64,000 nucleotides of DNA from RGIG4034 sp045628945 (GTDB lineage Bacteria; Bacillota; Clostridia; Lachnospirales; Lachnospiraceae), in assembly GCA_045628945.1 (NCBI GenBank), contig JAZQQG010000015.1:39237-103236 (forward strand). The letters run 5' to 3'. Of this stretch, positions 51,973 to 60,374 are shown piece after piece (positions within the stretch are counted from its first letter, which is position 1; the number at the start of each line of letters is the position of its first letter). The translations under genes were made by a program, and so were the position numbers. The notes below the pieces were generated by a model. It was not told the DNA's origin. It worked only from the letters and a program-made list of their open reading frames with translations, and did no database searches.

Positions 51973-53379
51973 ATGGGTGGTTTTTTTGGTGTAGCGTCGA
52001 AGGAAGATTGCGTATTCGATCTCTTCTTCGGTATTGATTATCATTCCCATTTAGGAACCAGACGCGGCGGTATGTCGGTCTATGGCGAGGACGGTTTCAA
52101 CCGTGCCATTCACAACATTGAGAATTCTCCTTTCCGTACGAAATTCGACAAGGATGTTCACACGATGAAGGGCAACTTCGGTATCGGTTGTATCTCCGAT
52201 TACGAGCCTCAGCCCCTGATTGTCCGTTCCCATCACGGTACCTATTCCCTGACTACGGTATCCAAAATTAACAACACCGAGGAGCTCGCATCTAAGCTTT
52301 TCGATAACGGCTATTCTCATTTCCTTGAAATGAGCGGTGGCGACATCAATGCAACCGAGCTGGTTGCAGCACTCATTAACCAGAAGGATAACTTAATCGA
52401 CGGTATTCGTTATGCTCTGGAATCCATTGACGGTTCTCTCTCCCTGCTTCTTATGAACAGCGCCGGAATCTACTGTGCCCGTGACCTGAAGGGACGTACC
52501 CCCATTGTCATCGGTAAAAAAGAAGGTGCTTTCTGTGCATCCTTTGAGAATTTTGCCTACAAGAACTTAGGTTACCATGACCACTGTGAGCTCGGCCCCG
52601 GTGAGATTGCAGTCATCACTCCCGATTCCTGCAAGACACTCTACGCGCCCGGCAAGGATATGAAGATCTGTACCTTCTTATGGATCTACTACGGCTACCC
52701 TTCCAGTTCTTACGAAGGCAAAAACGTAGAAAATATGCGTTATCGTTGCGGTGCCGCTATGGCGCGTCGTGACAACGTAAAACCCGACATCGTAGCCGGT
52801 GTTCCGGATTCCGGTATTGCACATGCAGTCGGATATGCAAACGAATCGGGTGTTCCTTTCAGCAGACCTTTTATCAAATACACGCCGACCTGGCCCCGTT
52901 CCTTTATGCCGACGATGCAGAGTCAGCGTAACCTGATTGCCCGTATGAAGCTTCTGGCCGTTGAAGAACTGATTCGTGACAAGAGCTTACTCTTAATCGA
53001 TGACTCCATCGTGCGTGGTACACAGCTTCGTGAGACGACGGAATACTTATTTGACAGCGGTGCAAAAGAAGTACATATCCGTCCCGCTTGTCCTCCGCTT
53101 CTCTTCGGCTGTAAATACTTGAATTTCTCCCGTTCCTCTTCCGAGATGGACTTAATTACCCGTCGTGTAATTGAGCGACTGGAGGGTGAAGGATATCCTC
53201 GTGAGGTCCTGGACAAGTACGCAGATCCCGATTCAAAAGAATACGAGACCATGGTGGAGGAGATTCGTAAGGAGTTAAAGTTCACCTCTCTTCGTTTCAA
53301 CCGTCTGGATGATATGCTTGAAGCAGTCGGCATCGACAAAGACAAGTTATGTACCTACTGCTGGGATGGTAGAGAATAA
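51973..53379 (+). CDS. PurF-like amidophosphoribosyltransferase homologue without the N-terminal cysteine
   Basis: The 468-residue protein has the layout of glutamine PRPP amidotransferase. An N-terminal nucleophile-type domain (GTRRGGMSVYGE, KGNFGIGCISDYEPQPL, SGGDINATELVAALI) is followed by a type I PRPP domain with SLLLIDDSIVRGTQLRE. In true PurF the mature chain begins with the catalytic Cys (CG..G). Here the start reads MGGFFGVASKEDC: the position is Gly and the nearest Cys is residue 13. The start at 51973 follows GAAAGGCGG; an earlier ATG adds only 14 unrelated residues. It may use ammonia or have changed substrate. No pur genes adjoin. Confidence 0.85.
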   Translation: MGGFFGVASKEDCVFDLFFGIDYHSHLGTRRGGMSVYGEDGFNRAIHNIENSPFRTKFDKDVHTMKGNFGIGCISDYEPQPLIVRSHHGTYSLTTVSKINNTEELASKLFDNGYSHFLEMSGGDINATELVAALINQKDNLIDGIRYALESIDGSLSLLLMNSAGIYCARDLKGRTPIVIGKKEGAFCASFENFAYKNLGYHDHCELGPGEIAVITPDSCKTLYAPGKDMKICTFLWIYYGYPSSSYEGKNVENMRYRCGAAMARRDNVKPDIVAGVPDSGIAHAVGYANESGVPFSRPFIKYTPTWPRSFMPTMQSQRNLIARMKLLAVEELIRDKSLLLIDDSIVRGTQLRETTEYLFDSGAKEVHIRPACPPLLFGCKYLNFSRSSSEMDLITRRVIERLEGEGYPREVLDKYADPDSKEYETMVEEIRKELKFTSLRFNRLDDMLEAVGIDKDKLCTYCWDGRE

Positions 53380-53443
53380 GACTACTAGATTGCATATTCG
53401 CTTCTTGCAAGAGCACAAGTGAAATAGAGTATATGAATTAGTG

Positions 53444-53474
53444 AAACCCCGAGTTGATGACTCGGGGTTTTTGT
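53444..53474 (+). terminator. Terminator of the PurF-like gene
   Basis: An 11-bp stem AAACCCCGAGT/ACTCGGGGTTT with loop TGATG, then TTG and T-rich sequence. Confidence 0.88.
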
Positions 53475-53513
53475 TATTGATATGAGTACAGCCTTCCATT
53501 GAAATTCTTTCGT

Positions 53514-53753
53514 GTTGAGGGTGCCTGACCGAGCATAAGGAATTCTGCGACCGGTTGCCCTCCCTAGTGGGACTAAGCGTTCCGGCAACCCCCTATGCTA
53601 CCGACCGCGGCGGCATCGACTCACATCCGTGGTTCGACGATGCCTAGACTTGCCATCCATGGCAAGTCTCCGCTAACTATTATCGGAACGCCAAATCCCA
53701 CTACGGGTCGCGCAAGGGCCACAGAATTCCTCACGCTCGCGGCACCCTCCCCA
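53514..53753 (-). ncRNA. Large structured non-coding RNA (possibly raiA-type)
   Basis: The minus strand folds into a closed structure of about 240 bases. Outer pairs GGGTGCC/GGCACCC are followed by an 18-bp helix (CGAGCGTGAGGAATTCTG with CAGAATTCCTTATGCTCG). That helix is perfect only on this strand, where two G-U pairs replace C-A mismatches on the other. Inside, GTGGGATTTGGCGTTCCG pairs CGGAACGCTTAGTCCCAC, with hairpins ACTTGCCAT/ATGGCAAGT and GGCATCG/CGATGCC. GGTTGCC can pair GGCAACC across it as a pseudoknot. Size and layout recall the raiA RNA of Firmicutes; the family name is from memory. Minor open frames inside are not genes. Confidence 0.75.
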
Positions 53754-53793
53754 TAAACAAGCATCTTTTCTGCAGAATATCTACACACAAACA

Positions 53794-53819
53794 AAGCCCC
53801 GAAAAATCACTCGGGGCTT
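53794..53819 (-). terminator. Hairpin downstream of the GH27 gene
   Basis: AAGCCCCGA/TCGGGGCTT stem followed by TGTTTG on the minus strand. It may end the glycosidase transcript before the structured RNA. Confidence 0.7.
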
Positions 53820-53921
53820 CACTTCTATATACTCTACCGTTTCTACATTCCTGCAATAAATTGTACGAAAAGAATTTTCGGATAAGAATTTCTCTCCCTC
53901 ATCAAATAAAGTTTTGGAGAC

Positions 53922-54003
53922 GGACGTGCGCACAGAAAAGGATTTTTCGAGCGATTAGCGTTTACGCGGGCGTAGAAAAAACTTTTCTGTGGAAGCACGT
54001 CCC
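53922..54003. repeat. 82-bp imperfect palindrome
   Basis: GGACGTGC faces GCACGTCC, and CACAGAAAAG faces CTTTTCTGTG. Inside lies a smaller GCGTTTACGC hairpin and a TTTTTC/GAAAAA pair. It is 15 bases past the GH27 stop and looks like a palindromic element. Confidence 0.65.
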
Positions 54004-54017
54004 CCAACCACTTATTT

Positions 54018-55343
54018 TTACCCGATTCGAACCACTGCGACACCATGAGGCGCCACCTTCACGGTCATTGTCAGTTCTGCATCCTTGCAAGTTATGTCAA
54101 CCTCTTCCTTGGTCCACAATTCCTTGCCGGAGACTTTTTTCATATTGCAACTGCAAGGATATCCTTCCAGAATCTCATTAATATCAACGGTAATCTCACG
54201 CTCTTTCTCCGAAAGGTTGAAGGCCGCGGCATAGATCTTATGAATACTGTCTTTGGCATCGGTCTCGACATTGGCCCAGATTGCCTGATTATCGTCACGC
54301 ATAAGCTCCATCGCTCTCGTCGGAAGCTTAAGCATTGCCAGAATATCCTTGTTGGTGATAAGTTTTAAGGTCTCCTTATCGAGCATCGTCATCTCGCAAC
54401 CAAGCATCATAGGAGCACGGAAGATACTCCACAGAGACAACATGGTCTTTTGCTCATCTATGGTGAAATTCGTCTGATACTCCCCACAGTGATAGCCGCC
54501 CATGGTACCTAAGGTCAGCATATCGCAATCCGGCCAGCAGCCCTCTTTGGAATGATTCTGCCACAGCTCCGTGTAATAGAACATCTTCTTAAGCAAATCC
54601 CACTTATCCCAGAAGTCATCGGTAATACGCCACATATTGGCATATTTCTCATACCACCAGGCCTCGGTAATCTTCGCATCTCCGGGGGAAAGGCTTAAGA
54701 CAATGGGTCTTCCGCACTTCATAATCGCCTCATGCAGCATACGAATCTCTTCCTTCGCAGAATCTGCATCCATGCGACAGATATCGTCACATTTAATATA
54801 ATCCACTCCCCATTCCGCATACAGTTCCATAATGGAATCGTAGTAAGCCTGAGATGCTTCTTTACTCGGACGAACGCCGTACATATCGGGATTCCAGAAA
54901 CAAGTAGATGCAGGATCTGCAATCTCGTTGGCCGTAGCCGTCGTTCCCTTAATGGCCGTATGGGTATGTGCGGCAATTCGGGGAATACCACGCATGATAT
55001 GAATACCGAATTTCAGTCCTTTTGAATGCACATAGTCTGCAAGAGGCTTGAAACCCTTGCCTCCTTTCGAAGACGGGAAACGCTCAATACAGGGAAGAAG
55101 TCTGGAATACTCATCCATCTCCACCGGTTCAAAAGGAATATACTGATACTCGTCATTTTTGCGGCGTCCATGTTTGCTGTACCACTGGATATCAATAACG
55201 ATATACTCCCAGCCACAGTCCTTCAGATGCTCTGCCATATAGTCGGCATTCGCTTTTACGCAGGCCTCATCGGTGGAGGTATTGTAATAATCATAGCTGT
55301 TCCATCCCATAGGAGGAGTCAATGCAAATTCATTCTTGTTCAT
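54018..55343 (-). CDS. GH27-type alpha-galactosidase
   Basis: The 441-residue enzyme should release terminal alpha-galactose (or a related sugar) from oligosaccharides. GH27 marks are TPPMGWNSYDYYN (residues 8-20), YIVIDIQW, the nucleophile strand GVDYIKCDDI (usual Lys-Tyr-Asp replaced by Lys-Cys-Asp), the acid/base segment WRITDDFWDKW, and a C-terminal beta domain. There is no signal peptide, so it acts inside the cell on imported sugars. The start at 55343 follows AAAGGACAAT. Downstream of the GH31 gene, probably co-transcribed. Confidence 0.9.
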   Translation of the reverse strand: MNKNEFALTPPMGWNSYDYYNTSTDEACVKANADYMAEHLKDCGWEYIVIDIQWYSKHGRRKNDEYQYIPFEPVEMDEYSRLLPCIERFPSSKGGKGFKPLADYVHSKGLKFGIHIMRGIPRIAAHTHTAIKGTTATANEIADPASTCFWNPDMYGVRPSKEASQAYYDSIMELYAEWGVDYIKCDDICRMDADSAKEEIRMLHEAIMKCGRPIVLSLSPGDAKITEAWWYEKYANMWRITDDFWDKWDLLKKMFYYTELWQNHSKEGCWPDCDMLTLGTMGGYHCGEYQTNFTIDEQKTMLSLWSIFRAPMMLGCEMTMLDKETLKLITNKDILAMLKLPTRAMELMRDDNQAIWANVETDAKDSIHKIYAAAFNLSEKEREITVDINEILEGYPCSCNMKKVSGKELWTKEEVDITCKDAELTMTVKVAPHGVAVVRIG

Positions 55344-55401
55344 ATTGTCCTTTCCGGCGCAGGATTGCATGATTTACTCTCCTGCCTATCCACTATACAA
55401 G

Positions 55402-55427
55402 AAGTGGGCGGTAATATACCGCCCACT
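55402..55427 (-). other. Intercistronic hairpin between GH31 and GH27
   Basis: AGTGGGCGGTA/TACCGCCCACT stem (11 bp) followed only by TTCTTG on the minus strand. It is a weak terminator or an mRNA-stabilising element. Confidence 0.6.
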
Positions 55428-55449
55428 GTGCTGTTATTGCCAATCTGAA

Positions 55450-57474
55450 TTATGCTCTCTTGAATACAGGAGTATACTCAATCGGAGCGTCAACCGTAAC
55501 GGTCTGACCACCCTCAAAGATCTCATTCGTGGAGGTTAACTGCCACTTTCCTGCAGGGAGATATACCTCACGCTTGAACTGGTTCAAGTGGAAGATCGGT
55601 GCTACCAGGTACTCGCTACCGAACATGTACTGATCCTTAAGCTCCCAGCACTTTGCATCCTCAGGGAACTCGTAGAACATAGTACGAATCAAAGGAGAAC
55701 CGTTGGTATGTGCTTCCTCATAGAGGCTCTTAATGTAATCATGCATCTCGATACGAATATCGTAGTACTTCTTCATGATCTTGTAGTTCTCTTCACCGTA
55801 GCTCCATAACTCGTTGGGCTGACCGGTATGAAGATATCCGCCACCCCAGTCTCTGGTATCAAGAGGGGGAATATTGTAAGGTCCACGGTCACCGTGCATA
55901 CGAAGAACTGCGGAATATACAGCGAACTGATACCAACGAATCAGTAACTGACGGAAATCGGGATCATTCACATCATCGGTCATGAAACCGCCGATATCGG
56001 TGGTCCACCAGGGAATACCTGCAAGACCCATATTCAGACCACACTGAAGCTGCTCAGCAAAGGACTCGAAGGTCGAAGGAATATCACCGGACCAAACAAC
56101 GTTGCCGTACTTCTGGCTACCTGCCCAAGCGCAACGAAGGAGGTTTACAACGGTACCGTCTCCGATTTTGCTCATCTTATCGTAGAAGACACGGCTGTAC
56201 ATCTGAGGATACATATTGGAAACCTGAAGCGCAGGACCTGCCTGATAACGATAGTTCTCGAAGTCGTATACGCCGTAGTCAGGCTCGGAGTTATCCAGCC
56301 AGAATGCATCGATTCCGTAGTCATAGTAATTCTTCTTGCATACTTCCCAAACATACTCACGGGTCTCGGGATTGAAAGGATCAATCTCAACGCAGTCACC
56401 CTGGTAATCATAGGTCTGCATTGCACCACGCTCGGTCTTGATTAATAAGCCCTGCTCCACCATAGGTCCGAAGTTCTCGCTCTTACGGTCAACAGAAGGC
56501 CATACGGAAACGATAACCTTAATACCCATGGAGTGAAGCTCGTCCACCATAGCCTTAACATCAGGCCAGTATTCCTTATCGAACTTCCAGTCACCCTGTA
56601 CGGTCCAGTGGAAGAAATCGATTACGATCTGATCGATCTTAATACCTTCCTTCTCGTACATATGAGCCACTTCCAGAACCTCTGCCTGGGTACGATAACG
56701 AAGCTTACACTGCCATAAGCCCATTCTGTCCTCAGGGAACATCGGAGCACGGCCGGAAGCTGCGGTGTAATTCTCAAGAATCTGCTTCGGAGCATCTGCT
56801 ACCGTAATCCAGTAGTCCATCTGCTTCGTAGACTGTGCAATCCATTCCGTCATATTCTGACCGAAGGTTACACGGCCGACTGCGGGGTTATTCCACAGAA
56901 GACCATATCCGAGAGAGGATACCATAAAAGGAACGGAAATCTGGGAATTACGCTGAGCAAGCTCTAACACACTTCCCTTCAAATCCATGTAAGGCTGCTG
57001 ATACTGACCCATACCAAAGATCTTCTCACCGTCATTGCTATCCCACTTAACATTCAGAGTATAATCGGAGCCTCCGATGACACCCTTCCACTCTCTGTTC
57101 ACAATCTTAAGGCAACGGCTTCCCTTGGATAAGGTTCCGCCGTAGCTTCTGTAATACTCACGTAATACAAGCTCATCATCACGATATACGGAGATAATAC
57201 CTACGAAATTCACTACGATCTTAATACGACCGTTGGTAATGGAAGCCTCGTCTCTCTTGCCGATGCGACCGTCACCCTCCCAGAAATCAATCTGATACAT
57301 CTCAACTTTGGCAGTGCCCTTCTCAATGTCCTCGGTCAAAGCCCAATCATAGGGAGTGAACTCAGGAAACATCGTAGCACGAACACGAAACGAATCCTTG
57401 CCCCAAGGCTCGATTCTCAGGGTCTCCCCCTGACGCTTACATACCAGTGCACCATTGTCGTTAATAAACTGCAT
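55450..57474 (-). CDS. GH31-family glycosidase (alpha-xylosidase type)
   Basis: The 674-residue intracellular enzyme has the GH31 N-terminal beta domain (about 1-240) and barrel. The nucleophile motif is FWLDNSEPDYG (Asp near 390) and the acid/base Asp lies in VVWSGDIPS. The C-terminal beta domains follow. KFDKEYWPDVKAMVDELH is the usual loop before the nucleophile. The exact sugar (xylose, glucose or sulfoquinovose) cannot be fixed by eye. No signal peptide. First gene of a two-gene glycosidase transcript. Confidence 0.9.
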   Translation of the reverse strand: MQFINDNGALVCKRQGETLRIEPWGKDSFRVRATMFPEFTPYDWALTEDIEKGTAKVEMYQIDFWEGDGRIGKRDEASITNGRIKIVVNFVGIISVYRDDELVLREYYRSYGGTLSKGSRCLKIVNREWKGVIGGSDYTLNVKWDSNDGEKIFGMGQYQQPYMDLKGSVLELAQRNSQISVPFMVSSLGYGLLWNNPAVGRVTFGQNMTEWIAQSTKQMDYWITVADAPKQILENYTAASGRAPMFPEDRMGLWQCKLRYRTQAEVLEVAHMYEKEGIKIDQIVIDFFHWTVQGDWKFDKEYWPDVKAMVDELHSMGIKVIVSVWPSVDRKSENFGPMVEQGLLIKTERGAMQTYDYQGDCVEIDPFNPETREYVWEVCKKNYYDYGIDAFWLDNSEPDYGVYDFENYRYQAGPALQVSNMYPQMYSRVFYDKMSKIGDGTVVNLLRCAWAGSQKYGNVVWSGDIPSTFESFAEQLQCGLNMGLAGIPWWTTDIGGFMTDDVNDPDFRQLLIRWYQFAVYSAVLRMHGDRGPYNIPPLDTRDWGGGYLHTGQPNELWSYGEENYKIMKKYYDIRIEMHDYIKSLYEEAHTNGSPLIRTMFYEFPEDAKCWELKDQYMFGSEYLVAPIFHLNQFKREVYLPAGKWQLTSTNEIFEGGQTVTVDAPIEYTPVFKRA

Positions 57475-57565
57475 GTAATATACCTTTACCTTTCTTGTAT
57501 TTTGTGGCGACAGACTACTCCCGCCCTTACATACTAACCTAGTATCAGAATATCAGTTTTTTACG

Positions 57566-57586
57566 CAAAAAAGTACCATACTTTTT
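57566..57586 (-). terminator. Terminator of the sulfur/COG0523 operon
   Basis: AAAAAGTA TGG TACTTTTTT on the minus strand, about 7 bases after the GTPase stop. Confidence 0.75.
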
Positions 57587-57592
57587 GTATCA

Positions 57593-58522
57593 TTATTGCA
57601 TCAAGTATTCGGTAATCTTCTCGCAATTCAGTTTTTTGCCGATTACAATCAGTTCATTCTGCCCCGCTGCCAGCGAATCGACATTGATCTCCGTAGGCGT
57701 TGCATTCACAAGATAGCTCTTCGTCTCATCCTTCGCAAAGCCTTTGATCCGAAGCACCTCCCCATAAGCGGAATCCGCAAACAGGACAGCCGCCTTCTCT
57801 TTTAACCGGGACAGGCTGTTTGGGTGATTCAAGAAGCACACCTGTGTAAAAGAGGATTCCTCCGGACTGATTCGTTTCACATAATCGTTACTGTGATATC
57901 CGGCCGACAAAATTCGGTCATAATCCTCGTCTGTAAGCTCATCCCATGGTTTTTCCAGATAGAATCCCGCAAGTTTGGGACATCGAATCGCCTCCGCTGC
58001 CCGCACGATATGTTCCTTCGTGGCCGCAATCTCCTCTTTTGTACAATTCTGTACCCGGCTAAGCAGAATGCAACCGGCACCGGCCGCCTGGGAAGCTAAG
58101 AGAAAGTCCTCCTCCGGGCTTAAGTTTTCCGGAAGTCCGGCATTGACCACCGTTAGGACGTTGCCGATCTCATACCAATTGTCCAACGGCTCCTCACAAA
58201 GTGTGTCATAGAACTGGTCCATGTCAAAGATGCCGGAGGGTTCGATAATCACCCGGGTATATCCACTCATCGCCATAGCAATCAGTTTGGTCTTAAAACG
58301 ACGAAGAAGGCAGTCCCGATCACAGGCTGCCATTAACATCTCAATCTCACAATTTGCTCCGCGAAGTCTTGTCAACAGTTTCATATCCACGTTGATAGCA
58401 CCGTAATCATATTCCAGAATACAGATGCGTTCGCCGCGGTCGATAAGCCTTCTGGCGTATTTTAATAAAAAGGTTGTTTTTCCGGATCCCAAAAAGCCGG
58501 TAATCAAGTCTACGGTAACCAT
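57593..58522 (-). CDS. COG0523 (CobW/YjiA-like) G3E GTPase with altered metal motif
   Basis: The 309-residue P-loop GTPase belongs to the G3E group of metal chaperones. Walker A is GFLGSGKTT (residues 9-17) and the Walker B region reads TRVIIEPSGIFD. Canonical members have a CxCC metal site in switch I; here that region reads CDRDCLLRR, so the motif is changed. The C-terminal domain (about 215-305) is present. It follows lysR by 13 bases in the sulfur amino acid operon, an unusual partner for a Zn/Co/Fe chaperone. Confidence 0.85.
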   Translation of the reverse strand: MVTVDLITGFLGSGKTTFLLKYARRLIDRGERICILEYDYGAINVDMKLLTRLRGANCEIEMLMAACDRDCLLRRFKTKLIAMAMSGYTRVIIEPSGIFDMDQFYDTLCEEPLDNWYEIGNVLTVVNAGLPENLSPEEDFLLASQAAGAGCILLSRVQNCTKEEIAATKEHIVRAAEAIRCPKLAGFYLEKPWDELTDEDYDRILSAGYHSNDYVKRISPEESSFTQVCFLNHPNSLSRLKEKAAVLFADSAYGEVLRIKGFAKDETKSYLVNATPTEINVDSLAAGQNELIVIGKKLNCEKITEYLMQ

Positions 58523-58535
58523 TCCATGCTCCTAA

Positions 58536-59447
58536 TCAACTGAGGCGATTTTCAAACCTTTTCAATTCCTCTACATAAATCTTTCCAAAATCACTCAGAA
58601 TATGGTTCTTCTTGGTGATGTAGCCGATGGTCAGCGGATCCTCTTCACGAATCTTAATCGACAGGAAAATATCCTTAAGCGCATTGCTCTCGGTCATGAT
58701 TCCGGTCCCGATGGCAAAACCATCCAACAGTGCCATCAGTTCGCAGGAGGTTGCACGATCGTTGGAACGAATAATTCGGTCAAAAGAATATCCCGCCAGG
58801 GCTTCCTCCGACAGATAGAATTCCGTGTCACTCGTCTGGTCAAAGGTAACGCAGGGGTACTCTTTTAACTCCTCAATCGAAACCTCCGTACGCTTGGCCA
58901 ACGGATGTTTCTTCGTAAGGTACGCATAGGTCTGGCACACCATAAGCGGGGTAAATTCCAGGTCATACTCGCGAAGCAGTTTGAAAAGAAGCTGTTGCGT
59001 ATTTTTCGAATAAGAAAGCACGCCAACTTCACTTTTGAAATCCCGCACATTGATTAAGACCTCATCGGTTTTGGTCTCGTTCACGAAGTAGGAATACTTG
59101 GACGCATGTGATCTCTGCACCGCTTTGACAAAGGCCTGCACCGCAAAGACATAATGCTGCATCGAAATGGTCTTATACTCTCGATCCGCCTCATTGTGAA
59201 GATACTTCTCTTCCACCAGCCGATACTGGCTGACTGCCTGCTTGGCAAAGCTGATGAACTCGGTGCCCTCCGGCGTGACCGTGATTCCCTTATTGGTTCG
59301 GTCAAAAATTCGGATCCCGAGTTCCTCTTCCAGATCGCTGATAGCCTGGGACAGAGCGGGTTGCGAGATGTAAAGTTTCGCGGAAGCCTCTCGCATGGAA
59401 GAGGATGTCGATACTGCGATGACATATTTGAGTTGAAGAATGGTCAT
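58536..59447 (-). CDS. LysR-family regulator of the sulfur operon
   Basis: The 303-residue protein has an N-terminal winged helix (MTILQLKYVIAVSTSSSMRE, then ISQPALSQAISDLEEELG) and a periplasmic-binding-like effector domain (about 90-300). The ATG overlaps the cysK stop as ATGA, so it is translated with the enzyme genes it probably controls. The likely effector is O-acetylserine or a related sulfur metabolite, inferred from neighbours. Confidence 0.9.
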   Translation of the reverse strand: MTILQLKYVIAVSTSSSMREASAKLYISQPALSQAISDLEEELGIRIFDRTNKGITVTPEGTEFISFAKQAVSQYRLVEEKYLHNEADREYKTISMQHYVFAVQAFVKAVQRSHASKYSYFVNETKTDEVLINVRDFKSEVGVLSYSKNTQQLLFKLLREYDLEFTPLMVCQTYAYLTKKHPLAKRTEVSIEELKEYPCVTFDQTSDTEFYLSEEALAGYSFDRIIRSNDRATSCELMALLDGFAIGTGIMTESNALKDIFLSIKIREEDPLTIGYITKKNHILSDFGKIYVEELKRFENRLS

Positions 59448-60370
59448 GAATGGTCCTCTCTTTGCCATAATCCCGTGCTGAAGTATCGATCACCTCGGTC
59501 AGGGAATACGACTACAATATTTGCGTTGTGAACCGTCCCTGCAAGTTTTACTGCGGCGGCATAGGCGGCTCCCGAAGAACTTCCTGCAATAATCCCTTCC
59601 TTGCAGGCAAGGGTTCTGGAGCCCGCAAAGGCCTCGGCATCGGTTACCTTAATCACGGAATCCACAAGCTGGATATCTAAGGTATCTGCAATGAAATCGT
59701 TTCCGATTCCCTCGATGTTGTAATCCGCATGCTCGCCGCCACCGATGGTCGAACCGACCGGATCTGCCAGAACCGCTTGAATCGACGGATTCTGTTCTTT
59801 TAGGTAACGAACGATACCGGTTAAGGTGCCACCGCTTCCGGCACCCAGGACAATATAATCAATCTTTCCGTCCATATCCCGGTAGATTTCCGGGCCGGTA
59901 GTCTCATAATGGGCCTTCGGATTACTCATATTTTTGAACTGGCGCAGCGCAATGGAATTCGGAATCGTCTGAAGAAGCTCTTCTGCCTTCTTCGCTGCGC
60001 CAAGCATTCCGTCTTCTCTCGGCGTATTGATAATCTCGGCCCCGAGGGCCATCATCAGTTGTTGTTTCTCGATCGAGAATTTCGTCGGTACCACAAAGGT
60101 AACATGGTACCCCTTTCCCAGCGCTGCAAATGCGATGCCAAGTCCGGTATTACCGGCGGTTGCCTCTACGATTGTTCCGCCCGGTTTTAAGATTCCCCTC
60201 TGCTCAGCGTCCTCAATCATATACTTCCCTACGCGGTCCTTCACGCTCCCGGCAGGATTGTAAAACTCAAGCTTTGCATAGATATTGGAATCGTAGTCTT
60301 GATTGGTTGTCTCCAACGCAACCATCGGAGTATTTCCGATTAATTCATGCATGTTGTGATAGATTGCCAT
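59444..60370 (-). CDS. Cysteine synthase / cystathionine beta-synthase-like PLP enzyme
   Basis: The 308-residue fold-type II PLP enzyme has the PLP-lysine motif PAGSVKDRVG (residues 34-43), ATAGNTG for the phosphate loop, and GAGSGGTLTG. The loop ADPVGSTIGGGEHADYNIEG is closer to MccA/CBS-type enzymes (homocysteine plus O-acetylserine to cystathionine) than to classic CysK. It lies four bases after a cystathionine lyase-type gene, the same pairing as mccA-mccB of Bacillus. It could work in reverse transsulfuration or in direct cysteine synthesis. Confidence 0.88.
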   Translation of the reverse strand: MAIYHNMHELIGNTPMVALETTNQDYDSNIYAKLEFYNPAGSVKDRVGKYMIEDAEQRGILKPGGTIVEATAGNTGLGIAFAALGKGYHVTFVVPTKFSIEKQQLMMALGAEIINTPREDGMLGAAKKAEELLQTIPNSIALRQFKNMSNPKAHYETTGPEIYRDMDGKIDYIVLGAGSGGTLTGIVRYLKEQNPSIQAVLADPVGSTIGGGEHADYNIEGIGNDFIADTLDIQLVDSVIKVTDAEAFAGSRTLACKEGIIAGSSSGAAYAAAVKLAGTVHNANIVVVFPDRGDRYFSTGLWQREDHS

Positions 60371-60374
60371 CGTA

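Noticed and set aside
53385..53588. 67-codon minus ORF at the end of the structured RNA
   Set aside because: It covers the structured RNA 3' end and the PurF-like terminator; not coding.
53843..54046. 67-codon minus ORF after the GH27 gene
   Set aside because: It spans the 82-bp palindrome and overlaps the GH27 end in another frame, with no ribosome site.
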